A stretch of 64,000 bases of DNA from Microbacterium limosum (GTDB lineage Bacteria; Actinomycetota; Actinomycetes; Actinomycetales; Microbacteriaceae). Location of the stretch: contig NZ_CP137080.1 of assembly GCF_036324365.1 (NCBI RefSeq), forward strand, positions 186,001-250,000, given 5' to 3'. A program made the position numbers and the translations under genes. Position 1 is the stretch's first letter, and each line of letters starts with the position of its first letter. This document shows positions 1-7,618 of this stretch, one piece after another. Below the pieces are notes generated by a model. That model did not search any database. It saw nothing but the letters and a program-made list of their open reading frames with translations, and was not told the DNA's origin.

Positions 1-817
1 GGTCGGGGTCATCGGGTGGCAGGCTCGCGACGATGATCGTATCGGCGCCGAGTTCTTGCGCGATGACGGCGGCGCTGCCGGCGGTGGAGACGATGTCGTA
101 TCGCCGGCCGGCGACGACGAGGCTCGCTGCGCCCTCGTCGTCGGTCGCCGCGCCGACGACGATGTAGCCGTGCAGGGCATCGCGCTGGAGCCGGTCGATC
201 ATGCGGGCGATGTCGATGCGGGAGCCGACCACGATGGCCCGGGAGGCGTAGTGGCCGAACCGGCGCTGTGCGATCAGCCACCGACGCCAGCCCCACCGCG
301 TCGCCAGCAGCGCGAGGAGGCCGAGCGGCATGGCGAAGATCAACTGGACGCGCAGGCCCGGCCACTGGAAGACGAGGAAGGGGATGGCGAGGAATCCGAA
401 GGTCAGTCCGGTCGCGTGCGCCACGCGCTTGTACTCGGTCGCCCCGGAACCGAGCACACCCGCGACGCGCGTATGCATGAGACCGAGGAAGAGCGACCAC
501 GTTGCGGCGGTCAGCAGTGGGACCCGCGCGAGGAACCACGGATCCTGCGCCAAGAACTCGGGAGCCCAGATGAGGACGGGGATGAGCGCGGCGGCCGCGA
601 CGACGGCGAGCACGACGACCGTGTCGGTGGCACGCAGCCTCCGCACGTAGCGGCGCTCCCACAGCCGCCGCATCTCGAGGCCGGGCTGGATCCGCGGCGT
701 CACCGTCGTGCGGAGGGCCGCGTCGACGGCGCGCGGAGCGGCGACCGGCCGGTAGTCCTCGACCTGCGGAGCGCGCAACGGCAGGACCGGCGCGACGGTC
801 GGGTCGGCGGCCGTCAT
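1..817 (-). CDS. Exopolysaccharide polyprenyl-phosphate sugar transferase, N-terminal part (partial)
   Basis: The reverse strand is open from an ATG at 817 to the window edge, so about 272 N-terminal residues are present and the C-terminal catalytic part is missing. Reading from the start there is a polar head with a PVLPLRAPQVEDYRP stretch, then four to five hydrophobic segments (about residues 75-190, including VVVLAVVAAAALIPVLIW and LTFGFLAIPFLVF). A Rossmann-like region follows (AIVVGSRIDIARMIDRL, then GYIVVGAA and TIIVASLP), matching the CoA-binding-3 domain of WcaJ/CpsE-type enzymes. Such enzymes start exopolysaccharide or wall glycan synthesis by moving a sugar phosphate to undecaprenyl phosphate at the membrane. 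Substrate cannot be told without the catalytic half. Other frames over this stretch are long but look like GC shadows. Confidence 0.8.
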   Translation of the reverse strand, partial: MTAADPTVAPVLPLRAPQVEDYRPVAAPRAVDAALRTTVTPRIQPGLEMRRLWERRYVRRLRATDTVVVLAVVAAAALIPVLIWAPEFLAQDPWFLARVPLLTAATWSLFLGLMHTRVAGVLGSGATEYKRVAHATGLTFGFLAIPFLVFQWPGLRVQLIFAMPLGLLALLATRWGWRRWLIAQRRFGHYASRAIVVGSRIDIARMIDRLQRDALHGYIVVGAATDDEGAASLVVAGRRYDIVSTAGSAAVIAQELGADTIIVASLPPDDPD

Positions 818-1010
818 CCCGCGGCCCCCGCGAGTTGCGTGCGCGAAGCGTCCCCACAGAGCATGTCTTCCCCAATGACACTCGTCGGATGCCCCAGCAT
901 CCGTCGTTCCCCAGCACTCGCGGTGATCCCACATCCCCGCGCCGGTGTCCCAAACACCGGCGTGCGCGAGTCACTCTACTGCACGTGCCTCGCGCGGCAA
1001 CAGGGGCACG

Positions 1011-1345
1011 TCACGAGGCGTTGACCGGGTCGTCATCCCCCGGGACGCCTGCGTTCTCGTTCCGGCCATCGAAGCCGCCGAGGTCGGTGACCGTGGCGGA
1101 TCGCTTGTCCCAGCGCCGCAGCCGCCCCGCTCGTGCCCGGATCTCGCCGCCGATCAGGGGCAGTACCGCTGCGATGTCGGCGAGCCGGACACGTCGCGCG
1201 AGCGTGACGTGGGGTGTCCAGTCTCCCGCCGCGGTGTGGGGGAGATCCTCGTCCTCGCCGGCTGCGCCGTGGACATCGGCGTGGAGGCGCAGCAGCGCCG
1301 CGGTGGGGACGACCGATCGCGCCAGACGCTGACCACGTTCTCGGA
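1011..1345 (-). pseudogene. 2'-5' RNA ligase-like fragment (C-terminal half)
   Basis: A reverse frame ending at TGA 1011-1013 encodes about 105 residues with WTPHVTLARRVRLADI, which matches the second H-x-T/S motif of the 2H phosphoesterase (2'-5' RNA ligase, LigT-like) family. Family members are usually 160-190 residues with two such motifs. Here the first motif is absent and an in-frame TGA lies just upstream of the readable part, at about 1350. Upstream residues appear only in another frame, so I read this as a truncated or frameshifted remnant. It lies just outside the island, downstream of the left tRNA-Phe copy. A sequencing frameshift is the main alternative. Confidence 0.45.
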
Positions 1346-1446
1346 GTGCATCGCCTCAGCATCGCGCATCGTGCGCGCGTGCCGCATGAGAGGCATGCTC
1401 GCCGCTGCCGCTCGGTGAGCGGCCACCGCCACAAGAAGGCGGACAT

Positions 1447-1481
1447 GAAGAAACCCCCTCCATGTAGAAGCTAGGAGAGGG
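1447..1481 (-). terminator. Rho-independent terminator after left tRNA-Phe copy
   Basis: On the reverse strand CCCTCTCC and GGAGGGGG form an 8-bp stem (one G-T wobble) around a 12-nt loop, followed by TTTCTTC. It lies 6 bases past the 3' end of the tRNA-Phe copy at 1488 and belongs to the original chromosomal side of the insertion. Confidence 0.65.
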
Positions 1482-1486
1482 CCTCA

Positions 1487-1532
1487 GTGGCTCCGACCGG
1501 CATCGATCCGGTGACCTTTCGATTTTCAGTCG
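1487..1532. repeat. attachment core, left (att direct repeat)
   Basis: These 46 bp are identical to 33217-33262 and cover the anticodon loop to the 3' end of tRNA-Phe. Identity stops one base outside the tRNA on one side and at the two mismatches of the anticodon stem on the other. Integration into the anticodon-to-3' part of a tRNA gene is typical for tyrosine recombinases, so crossover probably lay in this block. Confidence 0.8.
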
Positions 1533-1560
1533 TGCGCTCTACCAACTGAGCTACAGAGCC
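1488..1560 (-). tRNA. tRNA-Phe(GAA) copy, anticodon stem damaged; left island boundary
   Basis: A 73-nt cloverleaf folds on the reverse strand with a GAA anticodon and a paired acceptor stem. It differs from the copy at 33218-33290 at two bases only (1533-1534). Those bases change the top of the anticodon stem to C27-A43 and A28-A42, both unpaired, while the other copy is fully paired. CCA is not encoded. The 3' half joins chromosome and terminator; the 5' half joins island DNA. The simplest reading is that the 5' half came from the element's attP and this copy is a remnant that may not be functional. Confidence 0.75.
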
Positions 1561-2130
1561 GTGCAACGCGACGTTGCTCGTCCATTCTACGGCAACCGGG
1601 GTTCAACAAGAAAAATCCTGGTCAGGTGGAACTTCACTTTGACGTGATCACTCCTGCACAGCTACGGCGACCCCTGACTTTCAGTGGCTCTCAACGACGA
1701 TCTCGCCCGCTTTGTGGCCCGGATGTGGCACAGATGTGGCACGCGGAGAGGGACGATTCTCGTCGGTTCGAGACTGGCTCCACGCCCTCAATCCCATGAC
1801 GACTTGAGCATGAACGAGGTCGGATCGCCCCATGCCGCGAGCACCTGGAGGATCTCGGGCTCGACTTCGACGCTGATCCCGAGCGTTCATCCGGTAGCTG
1901 GCAGAGCGGCGGCCCGTCCCCTGGATCGGGCCTCCGCTCATGTGCTGTGGAGCTGACGGGGCTGGGCCACAGAGGGCAGTCGCTGCCGCTTCTGTGGCCC
2001 AGCCGCACGTCATCCGTCACGCATCGCGGATGCTGCGGGGGAATCTGCCGTTGCTGACCGTTGCGGATCAGTACAGCGGCGGCATCGGGCAGCCCACCGC
2101 TCGGCGAAACCGTCTCACCCATCGAGGCGC
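1561..2130. other. Island left end without a convincing gene
   Basis: No frame here has recognisable protein content; the open frames are low-complexity GC shadows. What can be seen is the start of the island, a sequence at 1608-1621 (AAGAAAAATCCTGG) resembling 33184-33197 at the other end, and the triple 11-bp repeat at 1712-1744. On the reverse strand a TAGAAT hexamer at about 1585-1590 could be a -10 element for the left tRNA copy. Confidence 0.5.
1712..1744. repeat. Tandem 11-bp repeats, putative integrase arm sites (left)
   Basis: Three adjacent 11-bp units read TTGTGGCCCGG, ATGTGGCACAG and ATGTGGCACGC. The same units occur in the same orientation at 33105-33147, beside the other island end. 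One-helical-turn spacing and presence at both ends fit arm-type binding sites of a tyrosine recombinase. The role is inferred. Confidence 0.6.
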
Positions 2131-2133
2131 ATA

Positions 2134-2168
2134 ACGGATACCCGTACTATTGTTACGGATTCCCGTAA
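2134..2168 (+). promoter_or_regulatory. Paired operator upstream of XRE regulator
   Basis: Two copies of ACGGAT(A/T)CCCGT lie at 2134-2145 and 2155-2166, 21 bp apart, so on the same helix face. Each is itself an inverted repeat (ACGG...CCGT); the second extends to TTACGGATTCCCGTAA. A TACTAT -10-like hexamer (2145-2150) sits between them. The regulator at 2203 begins 35 bases downstream, so autoregulation is the likely function. Confidence 0.65.
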
Positions 2169-2202
2169 CGGCCACAAGGATGGATCGCGGTCTGCTGGAA
2201 TC

Positions 2203-2508
2203 GTGCCCGACGCCAACAGCCCTGTCCGCGAACCCGACTTCGCGGCCATGCGACTGCGGCTCGCGCGACTCAGACAGCAGCGTGGCTGGTCGTACAACGA
2301 GCTCGCCGCCCGCTCCGGTGTCGGCCGCAACACGCTCGTGACACTGGAGAACGGCAAGCCCCGCAAGGAGGATGGTCCACCAGAGACGCACGGCACGCTG
2401 CTGACTTGGTATCGGATCGCCGAAGCCCTCGACATGACGCTCGGCGAGTTGCTCGCCCCGCTTCAGCCGCATCGCTCGCCTGACGCATCAGCCTCACAGC
2501 AGAGATAG
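2203..2508 (+). CDS. XRE-family helix-turn-helix regulator
   Basis: The protein has 101 residues and a GTG start. Residues 16-75 form a Cro/CI-type HTH: RLRLARLRQQRGWSYNEL, then ARSGVGRNTLVTLENGK, then a final amphipathic helix near ALDMTLGELL. There is no second domain. Such small proteins usually control the excision or upkeep functions of integrative elements, or their own promoter. The matching double operator directly upstream supports autoregulation. It stands alone on the plus strand; the next gene is convergent. The target set cannot be told from sequence. Confidence 0.8.
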   Translation: MPDANSPVREPDFAAMRLRLARLRQQRGWSYNELAARSGVGRNTLVTLENGKPRKEDGPPETHGTLLTWYRIAEALDMTLGELLAPLQPHRSPDASASQQR

Positions 2509-2559
2509 CGGCAGCCGGTCGACCATGCAGGGCCGCTACGGAGAGAGAGCGGGGATCGG

Positions 2560-2931
2560 TCAGGTCGCTATCGGCACGGGCGTCTTGTCTGCGACGTCCT
2601 GCCGTTCGCGCTTCACCGCCCGCCGTCGGGCCACCGCTTCTCTCGTGCGAGCGACCGTGAGTGCGAGCAGGCTGTAGGGGTCGAAGGTGATGAACTTGGC
2701 ACTGTTCCAGAACGTCAGGAGCACAAGCAGGTTCAACGCCGCGGGTGCGCCAGACTGAATCCATGCGGCTAGCAGGATCGTTGCCATCCAGTACGCCAGG
2801 CCGAGCAGCATGAACGGGATGCCGAACTTGAGGCGGTCTCGGCGGCGAAGCCACGCCAGCAGCCGGTTCGTCGGCGCGTAGCTGAGCAGGGCGTGAACGC
2901 GAACGCTCGCAGACAGGATGGGTCTGAGCAC
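2560..2931 (-). CDS. Small membrane protein of unknown function
   Basis: The protein has 123 residues. Two hydrophobic segments (about residues 38-60, GIPFMLLGLAYWMATILLAA, and 64-80, ALNLLVLLTFWNSA) are followed by a basic C-terminal tail rich in R and K. Similar short proteins with a KFGIPFMLLG-like stretch are, as far as I recall, common beside mobile elements in actinobacteria, but I cannot assign a role. Start is the first ATG of the frame. It converges on the XRE regulator gene and shares no operon with it. Confidence 0.6.
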   Translation of the reverse strand: MLRPILSASVRVHALLSYAPTNRLLAWLRRRDRLKFGIPFMLLGLAYWMATILLAAWIQSGAPAALNLLVLLTFWNSAKFITFDPYSLLALTVARTREAVARRRAVKRERQDVADKTPVPIAT

Positions 2932-3307
2932 GGTGACTCCCTCGTATCAGGCCGTCGCTACGGCCTCGGGCTGCTTATGCAGGTGCAAGTACGAGAGGTC
3001 ACCCGATGACGGGAGCACGCCTCCCAGATCACGTTCGCTGGGTCGGCACAGATGAGTCCTGCGAGTTCAACGATACTCCGATGGTTCGACATCCGCGACG
3101 GATCGAGCATTGGCAACGGGTTGAGAGGCGTTCGACGGTGATGCGGATCAGTGCCTCCTCTTGCCAGGAGACACGCACCGTTGGCTCTCGACGAGATGCG
3201 CCGCGTCAGCATGAGACAGCGGGTGAGAGGGTCGTTTCCACGGCCGGGTCTCTGGCCGTCGCCGCCGTCTTTGGGGGCGCCAAGGATGGCACGGTAGGCT
3301 TGAGGCG
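2932..3307. other. Non-coding stretch inside island
   Basis: No frame on either strand gives a believable product. It probably holds the divergent promoters of the small membrane protein gene on the left and the DUF6153-like gene on the right. I saw no clear operator or hairpin. Confidence 0.4.
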
Positions 3308-3778
3308 ATGATCTTGTCGGCTCGGAATCCTCAGTCTGCGATGTTGGCTGAGCGGTTGCTGATAACGAGGATCATTACCAGCCTCGGACTCACCCTGCTC
3401 CTCATGCTCGGCATCGCGGGCGCAGGACACGGAGAGTCGGAGGGTGCGCCGCCAGTGTCGCTGGCGATGACCGCACTCGTCGATCCGCATGTGGACCTAC
3501 TGAGCCACGGCCCAGCTGCGGCGAGCCACGGCGCAGAGCATGAGGTGTTCTCAAGCGGTTTGCAGGAGTCGAGCGCCCTGATGGGCGCGGCGTTGTGCAT
3601 GCTCGGGATGCTGTGCGGCCTCGTCTTCGCGGTGTTGATACGCGGGTTGTGGCGAGGGCGCACCCCTCCCGATCGCGGGTTGCTGCTGCCGCGCGTGTTG
3701 TCGTTGCTTCCTGCTTCGGTCGCGCGTCCGCGCGCGACCGTTCTGTCTCTGACGCAGTTGGGCTTGTCCCGAACCTGA
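3308..3778 (+). CDS. DUF6153-like small membrane protein
   Basis: The protein has 156 residues. An N-terminal hydrophobic segment (LGLTLLLMLGIAGAGHG, about 27-45) is followed by an extracytoplasmic His-containing linker, a second membrane segment (ALCMLGMLCGLVFAVLI, about 95-113) and a basic tail ending in LSLTQLGLSRT. Architecture and terminal motif match two other island proteins (12083-12547 and 23574-24056). I therefore place it in the DUF6153 type, whose function is unknown; the copper genes nearby suggest an envelope metal role, which is inference. An internal ATG at 3341 is an alternative start that keeps both membrane segments. Confidence 0.65.
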   Translation: MILSARNPQSAMLAERLLITRIITSLGLTLLLMLGIAGAGHGESEGAPPVSLAMTALVDPHVDLLSHGPAAASHGAEHEVFSSGLQESSALMGAALCMLGMLCGLVFAVLIRGLWRGRTPPDRGLLLPRVLSLLPASVARPRATVLSLTQLGLSRT

Positions 3779-3868
3779 TTCTCGGCACACCGTCCCTCTC
3801 GGGACGGTGCTTCGCCCCGGGCTGTGCCCGGGTTCTGTCCTGTGCCGTGTCTGTGTTTGGTGTACCCG

Positions 3869-4180
3869 ATGAAAACCCCTGTGAAGGCGACGTTGATCGC
3901 GGTCGCGGTCGCTGTCGTGCTGGTGTTGGCTGCGATCGTCTATGCCTTTGTCGATCAGAGCCCAGCCCCACCCGGCTTCGAGGTTGGGCGCGTCACCGAC
4001 TTCCTCGCCTACGGCAACCTGTCCATCGGCAACCTGGCGGACATTGCCCTCGTCGCCGGCGTCATCCTCGTCGGTCTCATCCTCTGGATACGCCGCCGTT
4101 ACGTCGGTGTCGTGGAGAAGGATGCCGCAGCCTCTCCAGGGACGGTCGCCCCCACGGGTTCGGCGGTGAGCGGCTCATGA
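3869..4180 (+). CDS. Miniature signal peptidase II (LspA-like)
   Basis: The protein has 103 residues against about 150-200 for normal LspA. After one membrane segment (about 6-27) comes GRVTDFLAYGNLSIGNLAD followed by a second hydrophobic segment and a basic end. This matches the last two conserved blocks of LspA (VVDF and FN-x-AD-x-x-I), which carry both catalytic aspartates. The N-terminal half with the GN-x-IDR block is absent. I chose ATG 3869 because the hydrophobic segment follows directly; an upstream ATG at 3824 adds only 15 residues. The stop overlaps the next start (ATGA). With lgt and lnt elsewhere in the island it may complete a lipoprotein pathway, but activity is unproven. Confidence 0.6.
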   Translation: MKTPVKATLIAVAVAVVLVLAAIVYAFVDQSPAPPGFEVGRVTDFLAYGNLSIGNLADIALVAGVILVGLILWIRRRYVGVVEKDAAASPGTVAPTGSAVSGS

Positions 4181-4512
4181 CCTCGAAGGTGCGCGCGCCG
4201 TCGCGGTATCAGCGCAATGCGTTCGCGCCGAGCCTGATCGCTGCGGGGACGTTGTTCGTCGCACCGCTGCTGCTGGGCGGAGACTGGTTCCTGGTCGTGC
4301 TGTTCCTGGTGTCGATCCTCGCGCTGATCGTCGCGTGGTTCGCGATCCAGGCGCGGCAATGGTGGTGGATGCCGGTGTTCGCGGCGATCGCGGTGCTGTG
4401 GAACCCGGTGTTCCCGTTCCCGTTCACCGGGCCGGTCTGGACGGCCGCGCAGCCGGTGACTGCGGTCGTGTTCCTGGTCGCGGGCGCGATGGTGAAGGTG
4501 AAGCGCACATGA
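4177..4512 (+). CDS. Small multi-pass membrane protein (DUF6804-like)
   Basis: The protein has 111 residues with four hydrophobic segments: SLIAAGTLFVAPLLL, FLVVLFLVSILALIVAWF, WWMPVFAAIAVLWNPVFPF and AVVFLVAGAMV. The pattern with WNPVFPF resembles the DUF6804 group; I have no function for it. The start overlaps the stop of the mini-LspA gene and its own stop overlaps the start of the thioredoxin-like gene, so it is translationally coupled within the cytochrome c maturation operon. Confidence 0.7.
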   Translation: MTSKVRAPSRYQRNAFAPSLIAAGTLFVAPLLLGGDWFLVVLFLVSILALIVAWFAIQARQWWWMPVFAAIAVLWNPVFPFPFTGPVWTAAQPVTAVVFLVAGAMVKVKRT

Positions 4513-5105
4513 GCCGTCGCTCGCTCACCGTCACCGCGGCATTGCTCGCTGCCCTGGTGCTCGCCGGCTGCACGAGCAACGACTCGCTCGCCCAGCAGTA
4601 CCGTGAAGGGAACGAGAGAGGATACATCTCCGGGGAGTTCCGAGTCGTGGAGATCGCCCCGCAGGACCGCGGCGAGCCGGTGGTCTTCGGGGGCGTGACG
4701 GAGACCGGCGAGGCGGTGTCCAGCGACGACTACCGCGGCGGAGTGCTGGTCGTGAACTTCTGGTTCGCCGCGTGCGCGCCGTGCATCGTCGAAGCGCCGC
4801 TGCTCGAGCAGGTCTGGCAGGACTACCAAGAGCAGGGCGTCGCGTTCCTCGGGATCAACATCTACGACCAGCCCGCCACCGCCCTGTCGTTCGCGAGAGA
4901 CAACAACGTCACCTACCCCAGCGTGATCGACGTCGACGACGGGAGGGTCAAGCTCGCGTTCGCGCAGGTCACCCCCATCCAGGCCACGCCCACCACGCTC
5001 TTCCTCGACCGCGACGGACGGGTCGCCGCGCGGATCATCGGGCAGCTCGCCAGCGCGTCCATCCTGTCGACGCTCGTCGCCGACACCCTGGCGGAGTCCT
5101 CGTGA
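4509..5105 (+). CDS. resA: TlpA/ResA-like thiol-disulfide lipoprotein
   Basis: The protein has 198 residues. It has a lipoprotein signal (hydrophobic 8-19, lipobox LVLAGC with Cys about 21) and then a thioredoxin fold. The active site is CAPC (residues about 95-98, context FWFAACAPCIVEAP), and a cis-Pro follows in ATPTTLFLDRDG. TlpA/ResA proteins reduce the cysteines of apocytochrome c before heme attachment, with electrons from CcdA, on the outer face of the membrane. ccdA, resB and resC follow directly with overlaps, which fits that role. Gene name by family and context. Confidence 0.85.
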   Translation: MSRRSLTVTAALLAALVLAGCTSNDSLAQQYREGNERGYISGEFRVVEIAPQDRGEPVVFGGVTETGEAVSSDDYRGGVLVVNFWFAACAPCIVEAPLLEQVWQDYQEQGVAFLGINIYDQPATALSFARDNNVTYPSVIDVDDGRVKLAFAQVTPIQATPTTLFLDRDGRVAARIIGQLASASILSTLVADTLAESS

Positions 5106-5896
5106 ACCCGGGCGCAGTGGTCGTCGACGGCGCCTTGTGGGTGGCGATCCCGCTCGCCGTGCTCGCCGGGCTCGTCTCCTTCGTCTCCCCGTGCGTGCTG
5201 CCGCTGGTGCCCGGCTACCTCGGCTACCTCGGCGGCGCGAGCGCCCGCGCCTACACGCCCGCGCCGACTGACGGGACAGCCACGGCCACGGCCACGGCCA
5301 CGGCCACGGCCACGAGAGAGCGGACCCGGCTGCTGCTGGGCGTGACCTTGTTCATCGCGGGGTTCACGGTCGTGTTCGTCACCGTGACGATCCTCGGCGG
5401 CACGTTCGGGTTCCTGCTGCTGCAGTACGCGAACATCCTTACCCGCGTCTTCGGGGTGGTCATCATCGTGCTCGGGCTGGTGTTCATCGGGTTCTTCGGC
5501 ATCGCCCAACGCACCCTCCGCCCTCGCATCCAGGGGCACGCGGGGCTCATCGGCGCGCCCCTGCTCGGGTTCGCCCTCGGCGTCGGGTGGACCCCGTGCA
5601 TCGGCCCGACGCTCGCGGCGATCCTGTCCATGTCGTGGAACCTCGGCGACCCCGCACGCGCCGGCCTGCTCGGGCTCGCGTACTCCCTCGGGCTGGGCAT
5701 CCCGTTCCTGCTGCTCGCCCTCGGCTGGGGGTGGGCGTCCCGCTCGGTGGGGTTCCTGCGCCGTCACATCCGCGCCCTCAACCTCGTCGGCGGCAGCATG
5801 CTCGTCTTCCTCGGGATCCTCATGGTGACCGGGGCGTGGACGGCGCTGATGTCCGCGCTGCAACAGGTGGTGATAAATGTCCCCCTCCCGCTCTGA
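5102..5896 (+). CDS. ccdA: Cytochrome c biogenesis protein CcdA
   Basis: The protein has 264 residues and starts at GTG 5102, overlapping the previous stop. It shows the DsbD/CcdA membrane core: FVSPCVLPLVPGYLGYLGG (Cys 1) near residue 27 and GVGWTPCIGPTLAAI (Cys 2) near 165, with about six membrane segments. These cysteines pass electrons from cytoplasmic thioredoxin to ResA. An odd insert at about residues 58-71 is a Thr-Ala run encoded by six GCCACG units (5279-5314), between the first and second membrane segments. The stop overlaps the resB start by 20 bases. Confidence 0.9.
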   Translation: MNPGAVVVDGALWVAIPLAVLAGLVSFVSPCVLPLVPGYLGYLGGASARAYTPAPTDGTATATATATATATRERTRLLLGVTLFIAGFTVVFVTVTILGGTFGFLLLQYANILTRVFGVVIIVLGLVFIGFFGIAQRTLRPRIQGHAGLIGAPLLGFALGVGWTPCIGPTLAAILSMSWNLGDPARAGLLGLAYSLGLGIPFLLLALGWGWASRSVGFLRRHIRALNLVGGSMLVFLGILMVTGAWTALMSALQQVVINVPLPL

Positions 5897-7604
5897 CACC
5901 GCCGCCGAGGTCGCGACAGACCCGCTCCGCCCCGGCGACCACACCGACGCCGACCCGCCAGGGATCACTCAGCCCGTCCTCGGGCTGACCGGCTGGCTGC
6001 GGTGGGGGTGGCGGCAGCTGACCAGCATGCGCACCGCGCTGGTGCTGCTGCTGTTCCTCGCGATCGCGGCCGTGCCCGGCTCGCTGTTCCCGCAGCGCAG
6101 CGCTGACCCCAACGGCGTCATCCAGTGGGAGCGCGACAACCCGGACATGTTCCCGCTCGCCGATGCGGTAGGGATGTTCGACGTCTACCTGTCGCCGTGG
6201 TTCTCCGCGATCTACCTGCTGCTGTTCACCTCCCTCATCGGCTGCGTCATCCCTCGCGCGAAGCACCACTACAAGGCGCTCCGAGCCCGGCCCCCACGGA
6301 CTCCCGCCCGGCTGACGCGCCTCGCCGAGCACGAGGAGGCAGAGCTTCCTGCGGCGAGCGGGCGGCCCGACCCGGCCAGGTACGCGATCGAGCTCGCCGA
6401 GCGGCAGCTGCGTCGCGCGGGCTACCGGGTCGAGCGGTACGACGGGCGCGGGTGGGTGTCGGTGTCAGCCGAGCGCGGCTACCTGCGCGAGACCGGCAAC
6501 CTGATCTTCCACATCGCCCTGGTTGGCGTGCTCGTCGCGGTCGGCGTCGGCGGCGCGCTCTCCTACACCGGGCAACGGGTCGTGGTGGAAGGCACCACGT
6601 TCGTCAACGCGCTCAGCAGCTACTCCTCGTTCAGCCCCGGCCAGTTCATCGACGGCACCGGCCTCGCCCCCTACTCGCTCACCCTCGACGACTTCCAGGT
6701 CTCGTATCGGCTGCCCGGCACCCCCGGCGCAGGACAGGCTGGCGACTTCTCCGCAGACCTCACCATCCGGGTGCCAGGCCAGGAGGACCGGGCAGAGAGC
6801 GTGATCGTGAACTATCCGATCACCGTCGAAGGCGACCGCATCTACCTGCTCGGCAACGGGTACGCGCCCACTCTCACCGTCCGCGACGCCGACGGCGAGA
6901 TGGTGTACAGCGAGTCGCAGCCGTTCCTGCCGCAGGATGCGAACATGACCTCCCTGGGGATCGTCAAAATCCCGGACGGGCTGCCCGAACAGCTCGGCCT
7001 GGTCGGGTTCCTCTACCCCACCCAGGGCGTGCTCCCCTCGGGGGCCTTCACGTCGATCTATCCCGACGTGGTGAACCCGGTAATCACCTTCAACGTGTTC
7101 AGCGGCGACCTGGGCATCGACGACGGCACACCGCGGTCGGTGTACACGCTGGAGGTCGAGGGACTCACCCAGCACACCGGCGGCGACACCGGTCTGGACT
7201 CGATCGAGCTCACCCCCGGCGCCACCGCCGATTTGCCGAACGGATGGGGCACCATCACCTGGGAGAGCGTGAGCGACGCCGATCCGGTGAAGAGATTCGC
7301 GTCGCTGCAGATCCAGCGTGACCCCACCAGCGGATGGGTGCTCGCGTTCTCGATCCTCGCCACGCTCGGCCTGTTCGCCGGTCTTTTCGTGCCCCGCCGC
7401 CGCCTCTGGGTCAAAGCCCACCCCGCAGCCGAGGGCATCCGCGTCGAGTACGCGGGACTCGCCCGCGGCGAGGACCCCGCCCTCGCACGCGCCGTCGCCG
7501 ACCTCGCCGCGCAGCACACCACCACCTACGTCGACGAGGCGGGAACAGCGCCAGGACCAGGACGACGAGCGAGTGGATCCCCGCCGACCCGCCCATCACC
7601 ATGA
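5877..7604 (+). CDS. resB: Cytochrome c biogenesis protein ResB (Ccs1)
   Basis: The protein has 575 residues. It has membrane segments near residues 58-78 (ALVLLLFLAIAAVPGSLF), 105-128, 210-232 (IFHIALVGVLVAVGVGG) and 480-500 (LAFSILATLGLFAGLFVP), with a large extracytoplasmic domain between the last two. This is the ResB/Ccs1 layout. ResB with ResC exports heme and ligates it to apocytochrome c in System II maturation. The start lies inside ccdA, in another frame, and the stop precedes resC by 14 bases, so the genes form one operon. Confidence 0.9.
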   Translation: MSPSRSDTAAEVATDPLRPGDHTDADPPGITQPVLGLTGWLRWGWRQLTSMRTALVLLLFLAIAAVPGSLFPQRSADPNGVIQWERDNPDMFPLADAVGMFDVYLSPWFSAIYLLLFTSLIGCVIPRAKHHYKALRARPPRTPARLTRLAEHEEAELPAASGRPDPARYAIELAERQLRRAGYRVERYDGRGWVSVSAERGYLRETGNLIFHIALVGVLVAVGVGGALSYTGQRVVVEGTTFVNALSSYSSFSPGQFIDGTGLAPYSLTLDDFQVSYRLPGTPGAGQAGDFSADLTIRVPGQEDRAESVIVNYPITVEGDRIYLLGNGYAPTLTVRDADGEMVYSESQPFLPQDANMTSLGIVKIPDGLPEQLGLVGFLYPTQGVLPSGAFTSIYPDVVNPVITFNVFSGDLGIDDGTPRSVYTLEVEGLTQHTGGDTGLDSIELTPGATADLPNGWGTITWESVSDADPVKRFASLQIQRDPTSGWVLAFSILATLGLFAGLFVPRRRLWVKAHPAAEGIRVEYAGLARGEDPALARAVADLAAQHTTTYVDEAGTAPGPGRRASGSPPTRPSP

Positions 7605-7618
7605 GTAAGGAGCCTCCG

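Noticed and set aside
9..1024. Long frames on both strands over the first kilobase (Arg-rich on the reverse strand, polar on the forward strand)
   Set aside because: They are shadows of the sugar transferase in the third reverse frame, which has clear membrane segments and a Rossmann-like pattern.
3006..3311. Forward frame of 101 residues
   Set aside because: No start signal, no recognisable composition, and it runs into the next gene's leader.
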